From CAZUDO01 sp964618895 (lineage in GTDB: Bacteria > Desulfobacterota > Binatia > DP-6): 22,255 nt of DNA. The position numbers and the translations under genes are program-made. Shown one piece after another: positions 7,952-15,202 of this stretch; positions within the stretch are counted from its first letter, which is position 1; every line of letters starts with the position of its first letter. The stretch lies in contig CAZUDO010000022.1 of NCBI GenBank assembly GCA_964618895.1, forward strand, positions 1 to 22,255, read 5' to 3'. Below the pieces are notes generated by a model. That model searched no databases. It was given only the letters and a program-made list of their open reading frames with translations, and was not told the DNA's origin.

Positions 7952-8563
7952 TCAGTCCGCTAGCGCACGTTGCATTGCCGGGCGGGCCAGCATGCGGTCC
8001 AGATACGCCGTTACGTTGGGCTGGTCGGTGCCGATGAGGCCCATCATGCGGGCCCAGCCGAGCGTCGACGCGATCATGACGTCGGCGGCGGTGAACTCGT
8101 CGCCCACGATGGTGGTGCGGCCGGCGAGCGCCTGATCGAGCACGCCGAGCACCTGCTTCAGCTGGGTGCGCGCCTCGTCCACCAGGACCGGCAGGCGCTG
8201 GGCCTCCGGCTTCATCACGGTGTGCATGAAGATGGTGAGGAGCGGCGGCTCGAGCCCGCTCATGGCGAAGTGGATCCACTGGTAGTAGCGGGCGCGGGCG
8301 GGCGTGCCGATCGGCGGCGCGAGGCGCTTGTCGGGGAACTTGTCGGCCAGGTACTGGCAGATGGCGGCCGACTCGAAGAGGGCCAGGTCGCCGTCGACCA
8401 ACGCGGGCACGGTGCCGTTCGGGTTGATCTTCAGGTACTCGGGCTTCTTCTGATCGCCCTTGGGGAGCTCGAGCCGGACCAGCTCGTAGGGAGCGCCGAT
8501 CTCTTCGAGCAGCCACCGGGGACGCCCGGCGCGGGTCTGGGACGCGTAGTAGAGTTTCAACAT
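7952..8563 (-). CDS. Glutathione S-transferase family protein
   Basis: This 203-residue protein has the GST two-domain layout. The N-terminal thioredoxin-like domain (about residues 1-80) begins MLKLYYASQTRAGRPRW, where the Ser or Thr is a candidate glutathione-activating residue. It continues with the NGTVPAL cis-Pro motif and the FESAAI glutathione-contacting Glu-Ser. The all-helical C-terminal domain includes the conserved D of EFTAADVMI. The ATG at 8563 is chosen over a GTG at 8569 because that GTG lies inside an AGGAGGTGATC Shine-Dalgarno ideally spaced for the ATG. The gene is alone on its strand and converges on the membrane-protein gene across the palindrome array. Substrate not predictable. 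Confidence 0.88.
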   Translation of the reverse strand: MLKLYYASQTRAGRPRWLLEEIGAPYELVRLELPKGDQKKPEYLKINPNGTVPALVDGDLALFESAAICQYLADKFPDKRLAPPIGTPARARYYQWIHFAMSGLEPPLLTIFMHTVMKPEAQRLPVLVDEARTQLKQVLGVLDQALAGRTTIVGDEFTAADVMIASTLGWARMMGLIGTDQPNVTAYLDRMLARPAMQRALAD

Positions 8564-8752
8564 GATCACCTCCTGGGGGACGGTGGGTAGCAGGCGGTGC
8601 GCGCTGAGGCTACCCCCTCGTCAAGATCGGCAGGCGGGCCTCCGTTGCGTGCCCGTCGTGCGACGCTCCTCCTGCAGGCGACTTCGCGATACCGGCGTGA
8701 CCGTGCCCGTCACGCCCGGCTCCGTCACCCATGAAGACGGTGAGGTCAATAG
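8564..8752. other. Intergenic region between GST and the HigA-like gene
   Basis: No coding sequence is supported here. It holds the strong GST ribosome-binding site at its left edge and an 8-bp perfect hairpin, GGCGTGAC at 8694-8701 pairing with 8709-8716 around a 7-base loop, with no T-tract. A TTGACG on the minus strand upstream of GST has no matching -10 at proper spacing. Confidence 0.5.
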
Positions 8753-9061
8753 TTACGCGACTCGTACCGAGCGCTTGGAGCTACTGAAGGCAACCCTGAC
8801 CCGGATCCCGAGGCGCGCGAGCATGTCGATCAAGGTGTCAACGCTGAAGAGATCGAGGCGTCCCCGCATCAGGTCACTCACGCGAGGTTGCGTGACATCG
8901 AGAAGCTTCGCTGCCGCGGCCTGCTTTAGCCCCTGCGACTTGATTGCCTTTTGGAGCTGGATCAGGAGATCGGAGCGGATGCGAAGGTGTTCGGCCTCGT
9001 CGGGTGGGAAGCCGAGGTCGCGGAAGACATTTCCCGTGGAGCGCGTCATTCTCAGCTTCAT
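8753..9061 (-). CDS. HigA-type XRE-family antitoxin
   Basis: This 102-residue protein resembles the antitoxins that accompany phage Gp49-like/HigB toxins. After the N-terminal DLGFPPDEAEHLRIRSDLL comes a helix-turn-helix at about residues 36-65 (LKQAAAAKLLDVTQPRVSDLMRG), then the LFSVDTLIDMLARLG helix typical of the group. It would bind the operon promoter and neutralise the toxin. The ATG is 7 bases after the stop of the upstream toxin frame, with GTGAGG as ribosome-binding site. The toxin gene is broken (see 9069-9319), so this is an orphan antitoxin that looks intact. Confidence 0.86.
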   Translation of the reverse strand: MKLRMTRSTGNVFRDLGFPPDEAEHLRIRSDLLIQLQKAIKSQGLKQAAAAKLLDVTQPRVSDLMRGRLDLFSVDTLIDMLARLGIRVRVAFSSSKRSVRVA

Positions 9062-9068
9062 AGTCGCC

Positions 9069-9319
9069 TCACCTGCCTGTCTGCCGCCGGTGCCTCAGGA
9101 GTTCACGGAACCGCTGCCTTGCGATCTCCAAGTCCCGTTTCGGTGTCCGCTGCGAGCGCTTCTGGAAGGCGTGGAGAACGTGGAAGGCTTCCAGTCGTTC
9201 GGCTCGAGCCCACGCTGAACACGCCTGAGTTGAAATCCCGCCACTTTTCGTGCACCCGCGGGGAAGCCCCGCAGATCGTGTCGGGTCGTCCCGAGCCAGG
9301 CTACGGGCTTCTCCGCCAC
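9069..9319 (-). pseudogene. Decayed HigB/Gp49-like toxin (internal deletion plus frameshift)
   Basis: Two pieces of one RelE/HigB-like toxin lie in two different frames. The first, from a GTG at 9319, reads AEKPVAWLGTTRHDLRGFP and continues to RVQRGLEPNDWKP, the N-terminal half of the family. Immediately after, in another frame, is FHVLHAFQKRSQRTPKRD and on to a stop at 9069, the family C-terminus. The expected central strands (roughly 30-35 residues, with the GVxEIR...FRVIY pattern) are missing. The simplest reading is a deletion of about 90-105 bases that also shifted the frame. The product should be inactive. The antitoxin follows at the normal spacing. Confidence 0.85.
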
Positions 9320-9324
9320 GGCCG

Positions 9325-9353
9325 TTCATACAAATATCGGCATGGTCGGTCAA
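9325..9353 (-). promoter_or_regulatory. Sigma-70-like promoter of the higBA remnant
   Basis: On the minus strand TTGACC (9353-9348) and TATGAA (9330-9325) are separated by exactly 17 bases. They match the consensus at 5/6 and 4/6 positions. The GTG of the toxin frame starts only 5 bases after the -10 element, so the transcript would be leaderless or the start lies further in. Confidence 0.5.
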
Positions 9354-9462
9354 GCTGCAGTTCGCTGATGTGCGCCAGAGGGGTCGGCGATCCGCCTGGC
9401 CACGATCGGCACCTCCGAGACGCCCGGAGCGCCGACGACGGGAAGCGGTCCGGGCGAGACGC

Positions 9463-10482
9463 TCAACGCTGCGCCCGCAGCTCGGCGTCGGGTTCGGTCC
9501 CGGCGCCCGGGCGCAGCAGGGTGCCCCACGCCTTGGTTCCCGCGACGTATCGCAGCAGGAACGGTACCGCGTAGCGGAGCACCAGCCGGTGCGCCTCCTC
9601 CTGCGCGAGCGTTCCCGCCCCGCAATCCGCGCCGCCGGGAAGCGGCAGACACGGATCGCTGAAGGCGAAGTGGCCGGTGCGTCGCAGATGAACGGCGAAG
9701 CGGGGCGACCGCAGGATCGCGTAGACCTGATCGAGCGACGTCTGCTGCGGGTCGTAGTAGTCGAGCGCGCCCACCATCACCATCGCCGGCACGCGCAGCC
9801 GCCTGGTGCCGATCCGCTCGGGCCGCGCATCCGGCGCTAGCGACAAGACGCCACGGAGGCGAGGCCGCCCGCGGCCGGCGACGATCGCGGTGGAACCACC
9901 GGACGACCATCCCAGCACCCCCACCTTGGCGCGTGCCAGGTGACGGAAGAAGCGCGATGCCCGGTCCCGGCTGTCCTTGCGTAGCGCATCGATGACCCAC
10001 GCCACGTCGTCCACCCGCTCGGCCAGCGTGGGCGCGCGCAACTCCATCAGGTCGCAGACGTCGAAGCCGTCGTAGACGGTGTCCCCGGGATGGCTCGGGG
10101 CGACGACGATGAACCCCCAGCTGGCCAGCGCCTTGGTGAGGAACGACGACACCTCGGGGAAGGCGCATCCGCCGTGCGAGTACACGAGCAGCGGGTGACG
10201 CCCCGCGGTCATGGGAGCGTCTTCATGACCCAACGGGTCGGACGCCTCGCCCTGTACGTCGGCGGGGTACCAGACGGTCGTGTCGAGACGGCGCTCGGCG
10301 GCCTCCAGCGTGCCGGATCGCACGAAGGTCGTGCGAAGGTAGCCGACGCCCCGGGAGCCGCCGGTGGTCGGATTGGGCAGCGTGACGGCCGTGCCGTCGT
10401 CCACCAGCACTGCTGAGAACAGGATGGCGGCAGCGGCGCGGAGGAGCCGATGCCTCGCTCGGATACTCTCCTTACGTAGCAC
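9463..10482 (-). CDS. Probably secreted alpha/beta hydrolase, PAF-acetylhydrolase/dienelactone hydrolase-like
   Basis: The 339-residue protein starts from a GTG with a basic N-terminus and a hydrophobic stretch (about residues 13-27), consistent with a signal peptide. The mature part shows RLDTTVWYPA near 65-74, PLLVYSHGG at 97-105 (oxyanion region), the WGFIVVAPSHPG strand-loop, the nucleophile elbow GWSSGG with Ser193, an acid candidate Asp241/Asp244 in GALDYYD, and His271 in TGHFAF. This order matches the predicted dienelactone hydrolase/PAF-AH group. No good Shine-Dalgarno precedes the GTG. An AAGGAG lies just inside the frame but no usual start codon follows it closely, so the start is uncertain. 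Substrate unknown. It is divergent from vapBC. Confidence 0.8.
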   Translation of the reverse strand: MLRKESIRARHRLLRAAAAILFSAVLVDDGTAVTLPNPTTGGSRGVGYLRTTFVRSGTLEAAERRLDTTVWYPADVQGEASDPLGHEDAPMTAGRHPLLVYSHGGCAFPEVSSFLTKALASWGFIVVAPSHPGDTVYDGFDVCDLMELRAPTLAERVDDVAWVIDALRKDSRDRASRFFRHLARAKVGVLGWSSGGSTAIVAGRGRPRLRGVLSLAPDARPERIGTRRLRVPAMVMVGALDYYDPQQTSLDQVYAILRSPRFAVHLRRTGHFAFSDPCLPLPGGADCGAGTLAQEEAHRLVLRYAVPFLLRYVAGTKAWGTLLRPGAGTEPDAELRAQR

Positions 10483-10540
10483 AGGGCCCGCACGGGTCGA
10501 GGTGGAACGCGGTCGCAGGAAGAGGTGCTTATGGAGAGAT

Positions 10541-10584
10541 GTCGGGATCGGCTGGACCGACGCCACGTGCTCGCATCGGCTGCC
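10541..10584 (+). repeat. Direct repeat, copy 1 of the vapC-derived segment
   Basis: This is the partner of 11061-11105. One indel and a few substitutions separate the copies. Confidence 0.85.
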
Positions 10585-10620
10585 ATTCGGTTGACTCGTC
10601 TGCACAGTCAGCGCATACCG
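10541..10620 (+). pseudogene. Remnant of a vapC 3' end upstream of vapB
   Basis: Bases 10541-10584 repeat 11061-11105 of the intact vapC, the segment coding VGIGWTDVHLLASAA: the first 22 bases and the last 17 are identical, with a one-base deletion between. After the shift the frame reads HVLASAAIRLTRLHSQRIP directly into vapB. It looks like the tail of a second VapC, lost except for its end. The 520-base offset is about one vapBC unit. Confidence 0.65.
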
Positions 10621-10827
10621 ATGCACATGCGAACCACGCTCAACTTGAATGATGCGCTGATGAAACAAGCCGGTGAGTTGACGGGTATTCGCGAGAAGAC
10701 CGCCCTGGTGCACGCTGGACTCCAGGCATTGATTGCTCGGGCGAGTGCACAGCGGCTGGCAGCGCTCGGGGGCACCGAGAGAGCGCTGGCCCCCATCCCA
10801 CGTCGCCGCAGCGCCCGGCGGGCATGA
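10621..10827 (+). CDS. vapB: VapB-family antitoxin
   Basis: This 68-residue protein begins MHMRTTLNLNDALMKQAGELTG, the ribbon-helix-helix DNA-binding start typical of the VapB group paired with PIN toxins. A helix ALVHAGLQALI follows, then a basic C-terminus ending IPRRRSARRA that would wrap the toxin. The second Met (10627) is an alternative start. The open frame continues upstream to 10525, but that part is vapC remnant, not antitoxin. The stop overlaps the vapC start by ATGA, the usual coupling for this pair. The complex would repress its own promoter, which I could not locate. Confidence 0.88.
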   Translation: MHMRTTLNLNDALMKQAGELTGIREKTALVHAGLQALIARASAQRLAALGGTERALAPIPRRRSARRA

Positions 10828-11183
10828 TCCTGGTCGACACCTCCGTCTGGGTCGATCATCTCCGCAGGGGCAATGCGGAACTTGCCGGACACCTTCACGA
10901 GGAAGAGGTCCTGTGCCATCCGCTCGTGATGGGTGAGCTCGCCTGTGGGCACCTGCGGAACCGGCGCGGCATCTTGGCGCTCCTGCGTACGCTCCCGCAG
11001 GCAGCCACCGTGGTGCACGAAGAGGCGCTCGCGTTCGTAGAGACGCACCGATTGATGGGCGTCGGGATCGGCTGGACCGACGTCCATTTGCTCGCATCGG
11101 CTGCCCTGGGGCGCGTATCGCTCTGGACGCTCGACGGCGCCCTCGGGCGCGCGGCGAAGGCATTGCGTCTGACGGACGCGTAA
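10824..11183 (+). CDS. vapC: VapC-family PIN-domain ribonuclease toxin
   Basis: The 119-residue PIN domain is full length. The metal-binding acidic residues are all present: Asp5 in ILVDTSVW, Glu38 in VMGELACG, Asp86 in GWTDVHLLASA and Asp104 in LWTLDGAL. VapC toxins cleave tRNA or rRNA when freed from VapB; the target here cannot be read from sequence. Overlap with vapB supports co-translation. Codons 80-94 form the source of the direct repeat found upstream of vapB. Unlike the two other toxin-antitoxin loci in the window, this pair looks intact. Confidence 0.9.
   Translation: MILVDTSVWVDHLRRGNAELAGHLHEEEVLCHPLVMGELACGHLRNRRGILALLRTLPQAATVVHEEALAFVETHRLMGVGIGWTDVHLLASAALGRVSLWTLDGALGRAAKALRLTDA
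11061..11105 (+). repeat. Direct repeat, copy 2 (inside vapC)
   Basis: It lies in the intact vapC over the codons around catalytic Asp86. Copy 1 is at 10541-10584. Confidence 0.85.
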
Positions 11184-11255
11184 CCGCGCTTGGCATGGTC
11201 GGGCCACCTGTGCCACTTTGCCCTCTCCGAATTCCGTTCGCCGAGGAGTGTGAGC

Positions 11256-12182
11256 ATGGCCGAGCCACAGGCGGGGATACTTCCCGAGCCGAGTCCCAAC
11301 GCCTTGTTCCTGATCCTGCGGGCGCGGGCCCCCGAAACGCACCGCGCCGCCATCGGCAAGGCGATCGCCGGCACGCCGGCGCTGGTGAGCAAGGTCGCGG
11401 CCCTCGACCGGCGCGCCCGGCTGGTGTGCACTGTCGGTATCGGTCCGGAGCTGTGGGACGTGCTCTCGCCGCACGCCCGCCCGGCAGGGCTGCGTCAGTT
11501 CCGGGCCATCCGCACCTCGACCTTCGACGTGCCGGCCACCGGCGGCGACCTGCTGGTCCACATTCTCTCCAAACGCCACGACCTGAACTTCGAGCTGGCC
11601 GGTCGCGTGCGCGCCGCCCTCGGTGACGCGGTCGAGGTGCTCGACGAGGTGCACGGCTTCAAGTACCTCGACGGCCGCGATCTCACCGGCTTCATCGACG
11701 GCACCGAGAACCCGAAGGGCAAAGCGCGGGCCGGGGTGGCGCTGATCGGCAAAGAGGATGCGCCCTTCGCGGGCGGGAGCTACGTCTTCACGCAGCGCTA
11801 CGTGCACGACCTCGCCCGTTTCGCGAGCGTGCCGCTCGCGGAACAGGAAGGCACCATCGGGCGGCGCAAGCGCGACAGTAAGGAGCTGTCCGACGCGGCC
11901 AAGCCCGCCACGGCGCACATCAGTCGGGTGGTGATCGAAGAGCACGGCGAAGAGCTGGAGATCGTCCGCCACAGCTTCCCGTACGGGACGGTGAGCGAGG
12001 CCGGACTCTTTTTCATCGCCTACACCAAGGACCTGGGCATTCCCGAGCGCATGCTCACCCGCATGTTCGGCACCGCGGGCGACGGGCTCCACGATCACCT
12101 GATGGACTTCACCCGCGCCGTGTCCGGCGCGACGTTTTTCGCGCCGTCGGTGAAGGTCTTGAAGGGGCTCGCCGCCGGCTGA
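11256..12182 (+). CDS. Dyp-type peroxidase, YfeX-like
   Basis: This 308-residue heme peroxidase would use hydrogen peroxide to oxidise dyes, porphyrins or similar compounds. The ATG at 11256 follows GAGGAG with a 7-base spacer, so the open frame upstream to 11190 is not coding. Hallmarks: the GxxDG motif GFIDGTENP with catalytic Asp148, the proximal heme ligand candidate His221 in AHISR, and the distal Arg238 in IVRHSFPYG. The protein lacks a Tat or Sec signal and no encapsulin gene is nearby, so it is probably cytoplasmic. Its last 74 bases overlap the 3' end of argF on the opposite strand (see argF). Confidence 0.93.
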   Translation: MAEPQAGILPEPSPNALFLILRARAPETHRAAIGKAIAGTPALVSKVAALDRRARLVCTVGIGPELWDVLSPHARPAGLRQFRAIRTSTFDVPATGGDLLVHILSKRHDLNFELAGRVRAALGDAVEVLDEVHGFKYLDGRDLTGFIDGTENPKGKARAGVALIGKEDAPFAGGSYVFTQRYVHDLARFASVPLAEQEGTIGRRKRDSKELSDAAKPATAHISRVVIEEHGEELEIVRHSFPYGTVSEAGLFFIAYTKDLGIPERMLTRMFGTAGDGLHDHLMDFTRAVSGATFFAPSVKVLKGLAAG

Positions 12183-13104
12183 CGGTGCGTGCCCGCGGCG
12201 TGGCGCCGAGCAGCCACACCATGATCGCCTTCTGGACGTGCAGGCGGTTCTCGGCCTGGTCGAACACCACCGACTGCGGGCCGTCGAGCACGGCGTCGGT
12301 GATCTCCTCACCGCGGTGGGCGGGGAGGCAGTGCATCACCAGGGCGTTCCGGCCCGCGATCCGGAGCACGTCCTCGTTCACCTGATACGGGCGGAACGTC
12401 TGGCGGCGGGTGACGGCCTCGTCTTCCTGGCCCATGCTGGTCCACACGTCGGTATAGACCACGTCGGCACCACGCACGGCGGCGGCCACGTCGTTGGTGA
12501 CCTGGACCCGCCGCCCGGCCTCGGCGGTGATGGTGGGGTTGGCCTCGTAGCCGGGCGGGCAGGCGAGGACGAAGTCGAAACCGAGGCGGGCGGCGGCGTC
12601 CATCCACGAGTGGACCATGTTGTTGCCGTCGCCGACGAACGCCACCCGCAGGCCCCGGAGCCTGCCGCGGTGCTCGAGCAGCGTGAAGCAATCGGCCAGC
12701 ACCTGGCAGGGGTGGTGCAGGTCGGAGAGGCCGTTGATGACCGGCACGCGTGCGCCGCGGGCGAGCTCGACGATACTCTGGTGCGAGAAGGTGCGCGCCA
12801 TCACCACGTCGACCCAGCGTTCGAGGTTGCGGGCGATGTCGGCCGCCGACTCGCGCTCGCCGAACCGGATGTCACCCGGGGCGAGGTGGATGGCCGCGCC
12901 GCCGAGCTGCACCATGCCGACCTCGAACGTGACCCGCGTGCGCAGGCTCGGCTTCTCGAAGATCATGGCGAGCGTCCGCCCGGCCAGCAGCGGATGCGCC
13001 TTGCCCGCGCGGAGCGCGCGCTTGAGCCGTCCGGCGAGCGCGAGGATGGTCTCGATCTCCGCGGTGGTGAGGTCGGCGATGCGGATCAGGTCGCGCTTGC
13101 TCAT
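12109..13104 (-). CDS. argF: Ornithine carbamoyltransferase with unusual C-terminal tail
   Basis: ArgF makes citrulline from ornithine and carbamoyl phosphate. Carbamoyl-phosphate motifs SLRTR (53-57) and HPCQ (131-134) and ornithine motifs DVWTSMGQE (219-227) and HCLP (258-261) are all present. The family normally ends just after the helix QKAIMVWLL, here at residue 299. This frame goes on for 32 more residues, including 11 Arg and 1 Lys, and stops at 12109 inside the antisense of the peroxidase gene. The protein is 331 residues against a usual 305-310. The core looks complete, so it is probably active. The ATG overlaps the argD stop by 4 bases. The tail suggests the native stop was lost when the neighbouring DNA was joined here. 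Confidence 0.94.
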   Translation of the reverse strand: MSKRDLIRIADLTTAEIETILALAGRLKRALRAGKAHPLLAGRTLAMIFEKPSLRTRVTFEVGMVQLGGAAIHLAPGDIRFGERESAADIARNLERWVDVVMARTFSHQSIVELARGARVPVINGLSDLHHPCQVLADCFTLLEHRGRLRGLRVAFVGDGNNMVHSWMDAAARLGFDFVLACPPGYEANPTITAEAGRRVQVTNDVAAAVRGADVVYTDVWTSMGQEDEAVTRRQTFRPYQVNEDVLRIAGRNALVMHCLPAHRGEEITDAVLDGPQSVVFDQAENRLHVQKAIMVWLLGATPRARTVSRRRAPSRPSPTARKTSRRTRRG

Positions 13105-14288
13105 AGGGAAGCCAGGGCCCGCTCGAGGATCACGAAGCCCTCGTCGATCTCGGCCCGCCGGATCACCAGTGGTGGCAGGAAGCGCAGCACGCGGTCGGCG
13201 GTGCAGTTGATGAGCAGGCCGTCGGCGAGACAGCGCTGCACGACCGGGGCCCCGGGCCGGTCGAGCTCCACGCCCAGCATGAGGCCCATGCCGCGTACCT
13301 GGCGGACGGCGGGATACTTGGTGGCCAGCGCCTCGAGCCGCGTCCGGAAGTGCTCGCCCATGGCCCGGGCGTGGTCGAGGAGGCTCGGGGCCGCGAGCGC
13401 CTGCACGGCGGCGACGGCGGCCGCACACGCCACCGGGTTGCCGCCGAAGGTGGTGCCGTGGCTCCCGGGCGTGAACGCCGCCGCGATGCGTGCGCTGGAC
13501 AGCATGGCGCCGATCGGGAGGCCGCCGCCGAGCGCCTTGGCCACGGTCATGATGTCGGGCGCGATGCCAGCGTGCTCGTGCGCCCAGAGTGTCCCGGTGC
13601 GGCCGAGCCCGCACTGGATCTCGTCCAGGATGAGGAGGAGCCCGCGTGCGTCGCACAGCCGGCGGAGGCCGGGCAGGTAGTCGGGACGCGGGACGACGAC
13701 GCCGCCCTCGCCCTGAATGGGCTCGACCAGGATGGCGACGGTCTCGGGCCGGACGGCGGCGGCCATGGCCGGCAGGTCGTCGTACGGGACCAGGCGGATG
13801 CCCGGCAGAAGCGGCAGGAACCCGGTGTGGTATTTTTCCTGGCCTGTGGCCGTGAGGGTGCCGAAGGTGCGCCCGTGGAACGAGCCCATGGTGGCCAGGA
13901 TCTCGTAGCGGCTCCCGTCCTGGCTGTGTCCCCACCGCCGCGCCAGCTTCATGGCGGCTTCGTTGGCTTCCGCACCGCTGTTGCAGAGGAAAACGCGCTC
14001 GGCGAACGAGTGCGCGCACAGCAGCGCGGCCAGCTCGCCCACCGGGGCGGTGTGGTAGAGGTTGGACGTGTGCATCAGCGTGGCGGTCTGGGTCTGCACC
14101 GCTTCGACCACGGCCGGATGGCAGTGCCCCAGGTTGGTGACCGACAGGCCGGCGAAGAAGTCGAGGTAGCGCGTGCCGTCCGCGTCCCACAGCTCCGCGC
14201 CCCTGGCACGCACGAACGCGACCGGGTTGCGGGCGTAGATGCCCACCTCGTGCGCGGTGTTGCGCGCGATGATCTCGGCGTTGGTCAC
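13101..14288 (-). CDS. argD: Acetylornithine aminotransferase
   Basis: ArgD is a class-III PLP aminotransferase that converts N-acetylglutamate semialdehyde to N-acetylornithine, and may also serve the DAP pathway as succinyl-DAP aminotransferase. The 395-residue protein shows NSGAEANEAA from residue 103 (PLP phosphate), FHGRTFG at 137-143, LDEIQCGLGRTG from 221 and the Schiff-base Lys251 in TVAKALGGGLP. The start is a GTG overlapping the argB stop as GTGA; the frame is open to 14447, but the upstream part is only a shadow of argB. The stop overlaps argF by ATGA. Confidence 0.95.
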   Translation of the reverse strand: MTNAEIIARNTAHEVGIYARNPVAFVRARGAELWDADGTRYLDFFAGLSVTNLGHCHPAVVEAVQTQTATLMHTSNLYHTAPVGELAALLCAHSFAERVFLCNSGAEANEAAMKLARRWGHSQDGSRYEILATMGSFHGRTFGTLTATGQEKYHTGFLPLLPGIRLVPYDDLPAMAAAVRPETVAILVEPIQGEGGVVVPRPDYLPGLRRLCDARGLLLILDEIQCGLGRTGTLWAHEHAGIAPDIMTVAKALGGGLPIGAMLSSARIAAAFTPGSHGTTFGGNPVACAAAVAAVQALAAPSLLDHARAMGEHFRTRLEALATKYPAVRQVRGMGLMLGVELDRPGAPVVQRCLADGLLINCTADRVLRFLPPLVIRRAEIDEGFVILERALASL

Positions 14289-15163
14289 GACGACGCCGCC
14301 CGCGAGCGGCTCCGGCGCGCCGTGCGCGGCAGGATCTCGGTGCCGACGCCGCGGTCGGTCAGGATCTCGAGCAGGAGCGCGTGCCGCACGCGCCCGTCGA
14401 TGACGTGCGCCTGCTTGACGCCGCCGCGGATCGCCTCGAGACAGCACTCCACCTTGGGGATCATGCCGCCAACGATGGTGCCGTCGCGGATCAAATCTGC
14501 GGCCGCGTCGGCGGTGAGGAGGTCGAGGAGCGTCCCGTCCTTCCCCTTCACGCCCTCCACGTCGGTGAGCAGGACCAGCTTCTCCGCGTGCAGCGCCTCC
14601 GCCACCTTGCCCGCGACCACGTCGGCGTTGATGTTGTAGGTGACGCCCTCGCTGTCGGCCGCGACGGGCGCGATCACCGGGATGAAGCCCGACAGCGCGT
14701 CGATCACGCGCGCGTTGACGCCGACGACTTCCCCCACGAAGCCGAGGTCGGCCTGCATGCGGTGCTTGCGTGCCACGATCAGCTCGCCGTCCTTGCCCGA
14801 CAGCCCGACGGCGTTGCCGCCGTGGCGGTTCAGCTGCGTGACGATCTCCTTGTTGATGCTGCCGACCAGCACCATCTGCGCGATCTCCATGGTGGCCGCG
14901 TCGGTGACCCGGAGCCCGCGGACGAAGCGCGGCGTGATGCCCGCCTGCTTGACGGCGGCGTCGATCTGCGGCCCGCCGCCGTGGATGATGACCGGGTGCA
15001 TGCCGACGTACTTGAGCAGCGCCACGTCCTGCGCGAAGGAGTCCTTCAGCTCGGCATTCTCCATCGCGTGGCCACCGTACTTGACGACGATGACCCGGCC
15101 GGCGAAGCGGCGGATGTAGGGCAGCGCCTCGAGGAGGACGTCGGCTTTCTCGATCCCGGTCAC
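14285..15163 (-). CDS. argB: Acetylglutamate kinase
   Basis: ArgB phosphorylates N-acetylglutamate, often the controlled step of arginine synthesis. The 292-residue protein has Lys28 in VVKYGGHAM, the substrate loop GGGPQID at 62-68, NINADVVAGKVAEAL near 177-191 and Lys237 in GGMIPKVE. The N-terminal helix EKADVLLEALPYIRRF precedes the kinase fold; such a helix is the mark of hexameric, arginine-inhibited enzymes. The GTG at 15163 gives normal length. The frame stays open to 15265, but that part decodes as the end of a decayed nucleotidyltransferase, so a longer start would be wrong. No good Shine-Dalgarno is visible. Confidence 0.93.
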   Translation of the reverse strand: MTGIEKADVLLEALPYIRRFAGRVIVVKYGGHAMENAELKDSFAQDVALLKYVGMHPVIIHGGGPQIDAAVKQAGITPRFVRGLRVTDAATMEIAQMVLVGSINKEIVTQLNRHGGNAVGLSGKDGELIVARKHRMQADLGFVGEVVGVNARVIDALSGFIPVIAPVAADSEGVTYNINADVVAGKVAEALHAEKLVLLTDVEGVKGKDGTLLDLLTADAAADLIRDGTIVGGMIPKVECCLEAIRGGVKQAHVIDGRVRHALLLEILTDRGVGTEILPRTARRSRSRAASS

Positions 15164-15202
15164 GGCGCGGTTATGGCGAGGACGGGGGAAGCGTGCAAAC
15201 GG

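Noticed and set aside
7744..8037. Small rightward frames across the palindrome array and the GST 3' end
   Set aside because: They run through the repeats and the antisense of GST and lack ribosome-binding sites; similar frames are expected wherever the repeat occurs.
8694..8716. Hairpin as a terminator for the HigA-like gene
   Set aside because: The 8-bp stem is perfect but no T-tract follows on either strand, and such hairpins arise often at this GC content.
10483..11268. Upstream extension of the hydrolase frame to 601 codons
   Set aside because: The extension is antisense to vapBC and has no homologous pattern; the hydrolase needs only the part after the signal-like segment.
13350..14639. 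Rightward open frame of 429 codons opposite argD and argB
   Set aside because: Antisense shadow of argD/argB; Gly/Ala/Asp/His-rich composition and no ribosome-binding site.
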